From NCBI GenBank assembly GCA_937957985.1, contig CALGOH010000046.1:1-26609 (forward strand): a stretch of 26,609 nucleotides of DNA, written 5' to 3'. Shown one piece after another: positions 25,760 through 26,609 of the stretch. Every line of letters starts with the position of its first letter. Positions within the stretch are counted from its first letter, which is position 1. The position numbers and the translations under genes are program-made. This stretch comes from an uncultured Verrucomicrobiae bacterium. GTDB lineage: Bacteria > Verrucomicrobiota > Verrucomicrobiia > Verrucomicrobiales > Akkermansiaceae. The notes beneath the pieces are model-generated. The model was not told where the DNA came from, made no database searches, and saw nothing but the letters and a program-made list of their open reading frames with translations.

Positions 25760-26013
25760 TGCATCGATCTCCGATTTGAAGGGGCGAAAGGCCGCATGAC
25801 GCACACCCATTCCGCGGACCGCCCCCGTCCTCGGGGAGAGCCGTCAGTACGCTGATATCAGCCGCCCCGAGCCGAGGCCTAATTGATCTGGAGGACCCCG
25901 GTGATATCAGCGGCTTAGCCGGGAAAATCCCTTGAAGATTCAAGGACTACTCCGCTAGCCTCCATCAAAGGTCACGTGGAATATTGTAAACCCAAGTGAT
26001 GAGAACAAACACT
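25760..26013. other. Intergenic region with palindromes
   Basis: No gene is evident. It contains CCCCG-TCCT-CGGGG (about 25823-25836), the perfect 12-base palindrome GCTGATATCAGC (25851-25862) and a second TGATATCAGC at 25902-25911. The last 60 bases before 26014 are AT-rich and may hold the promoter of the next gene. Confidence 0.5.
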
Positions 26014-26020
26014 GTTCGCC
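26014..26020 (+). repeat. Cassette 5' core site (GTTCGCC)
   Basis: GTTCGCC lies four bases before the ATG at 26025 and is the exact reverse complement of GGCGAAC found one base after that gene's stop. It corresponds to the R' core GTTRRRY-type site of integron cassettes, with crossover expected between G and TT. Confidence 0.5.
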
Positions 26021-26024
26021 AGAA

Positions 26025-26549
26025 ATGAGACTCCGCCTCAAACACGCTGTCCTTTTAGTGGCTGGAGTCGCCGTCATTGCCGCTGTGTGTGCAGTCTTCC
26101 CGAAGCGACTCGATGCTGAGTCCTTTTCAGCCCGAATTGATTCGGCGGTGCCTGCTTACGATGGCTACGACATCCAAACTACGCTGACGAATGAATCGAG
26201 CGGAGTTCGACACCTCTTGGTGAGCAAGGTCATTTTCGAGCTGAGATCCGGCTCCAGCAGTGCATACGTGACTACCAAGCCTCTTGATCAGGATGTGCCC
26301 GGACGAAGCGCAGTAAGCGACGCATGGTATCCAAGGACTTGTCCCAAGCCAGATCACGACGACGATCAATTTAGGTTGGTCTACGTCTTGACCGAACCAT
26401 ACGAGCCTCCTCCTCGAATCGTCCACAATGCGTATTCACTGTTTCTGGATCGAGGCCCCCCGTCATGGTTCACCGATCTCTATGAGCCGCGGACGCACCA
26501 CGTTGCATCTGACTGGTTCCCGATTCCGAAGCCCCCCAACGAAAAATAA
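26025..26549 (+). CDS. Hypothetical exported or membrane-anchored protein in a cassette-like unit
   Basis: The 174-residue protein begins with a basic stretch and one hydrophobic segment (MRLRLKHAVLLVAGVAVIAA), so it is exported or anchored by its N terminus. The rest (SARIDSAVPAYDGYDIQTTL; HLLVSKVIFELRSGSS; QFRLVYVLTEPYEPPPRI) looks like a small beta-rich periplasmic domain, rich in Pro and aromatic residues near the end. I know no family for it. By eye, its AT content is higher than that of the polysaccharide genes, like the island at 15737-17909. Flanking GTTCGCC and GGCGAAC make it look like a single integron cassette with almost no untranslated sequence. Confidence 0.7.
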   Translation: MRLRLKHAVLLVAGVAVIAAVCAVFPKRLDAESFSARIDSAVPAYDGYDIQTTLTNESSGVRHLLVSKVIFELRSGSSSAYVTTKPLDQDVPGRSAVSDAWYPRTCPKPDHDDDQFRLVYVLTEPYEPPPRIVHNAYSLFLDRGPPSWFTDLYEPRTHHVASDWFPIPKPPNEK

Positions 26550-26550
26550 A

Positions 26551-26609
26551 GGCGAACGAGACTGTCGAATAACCCCTCCTGAGTCCGAGTAGGGGTTCGA
26601 TGCGCGGCG
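26551..26609 (+). repeat. attC-like element, copy D, cut by window end
   Basis: It begins with GGCGAAC (26551-26557). AACCCCT follows 13 bases later (26571), comparable to the 11 bases between R''-like site and box in copy C. An imperfect inverted repeat joins TCGAATAACCCCT (26565-26577) to AGGGGTTCGA (26591-26600). The right end, expected roughly 100 bases past the box, is beyond the window. Confidence 0.5.

Noticed and set aside
26565..26609. Possible tRNA 3' part (GGGGTTCGATGC resembles a T-arm)
   Set aside because: The bases around GTTCGAT do not form a T-stem, no acceptor or anticodon arm is found, and the segment fits the attC-like hairpin.

Overview
The window looks like high-GC chromosome of a member of the Verrucomicrobiota (PVC group). 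This rests on family content, not on a marker gene: two secreted sulfatases, two Tat-exported Gfo/Idh/MocA oxidoreductases, two DUF1080 (3-keto-disaccharide hydrolase) proteins, a DUF6288/SHD1 protein and a thrombospondin-3-tailed secreted protein, with weak Shine-Dalgarno sites. I saw no rRNA, tRNA or CRISPR array.

Layout. 1-358 holds only a phosphofructokinase N-terminal remnant. 359-9163 is mostly carbohydrate and sulfate metabolism: DUF6288 protein (-), left-handed beta-helix protein (+), a DUF1080 -> Gfo/Idh pair (-), divergent sulfatase 1 (+), and a second Gfo/Idh (-). 9164-15016 holds a lipoprotein, a bidirectional terminator, a large secreted protein, a haem-dependent demethylase-like protein and a secreted lethal-factor-like zinc peptidase. 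15017-15736 is gene-free and packed with hairpins. 15737-18278 is an island of three small + strand genes of lower GC by eye. 18279-23506 is a second polysaccharide block, all +: sulfatase 2, a PanB-like enzyme, DUF1080 and a (alpha/alpha)6 glycoside hydrolase. 23507-25759 holds a hairpin element, a cytochrome P450, a toxin-antitoxin pair whose toxin has an in-frame TGA, and a broken duplicate of the P450 3' end. 26014-26609 holds a last small gene of island type.

Most notable is the island. Its three genes are each followed by a related element of about 120 bases. In all three, a CAACCCCTG-type box is followed 40-42 bases later by a CAACCCTCAACCCACAGTCG-type box and 94-95 bases later by GACG. 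Similarity stops at that GACG, which in two copies is GACG|TT. Integron attC sites recombine at G|TT, so I read this as a sedentary integron cassette array without a visible integrase. The gene at 26025 is flanked by GTTCGCC just before its start and the exact reverse complement GGCGAAC one base after its stop, the geometry expected of one cassette's own recombination ends.

The two carbohydrate blocks can be read together. Exported sulfatases would desulfate a glycan. Tat-exported Gfo/Idh enzymes and DUF1080 proteins match the pair known to make and cleave 3-keto-glycosides. The (alpha/alpha)6 hydrolase would trim released sugars. The substrate cannot be told from sequence.
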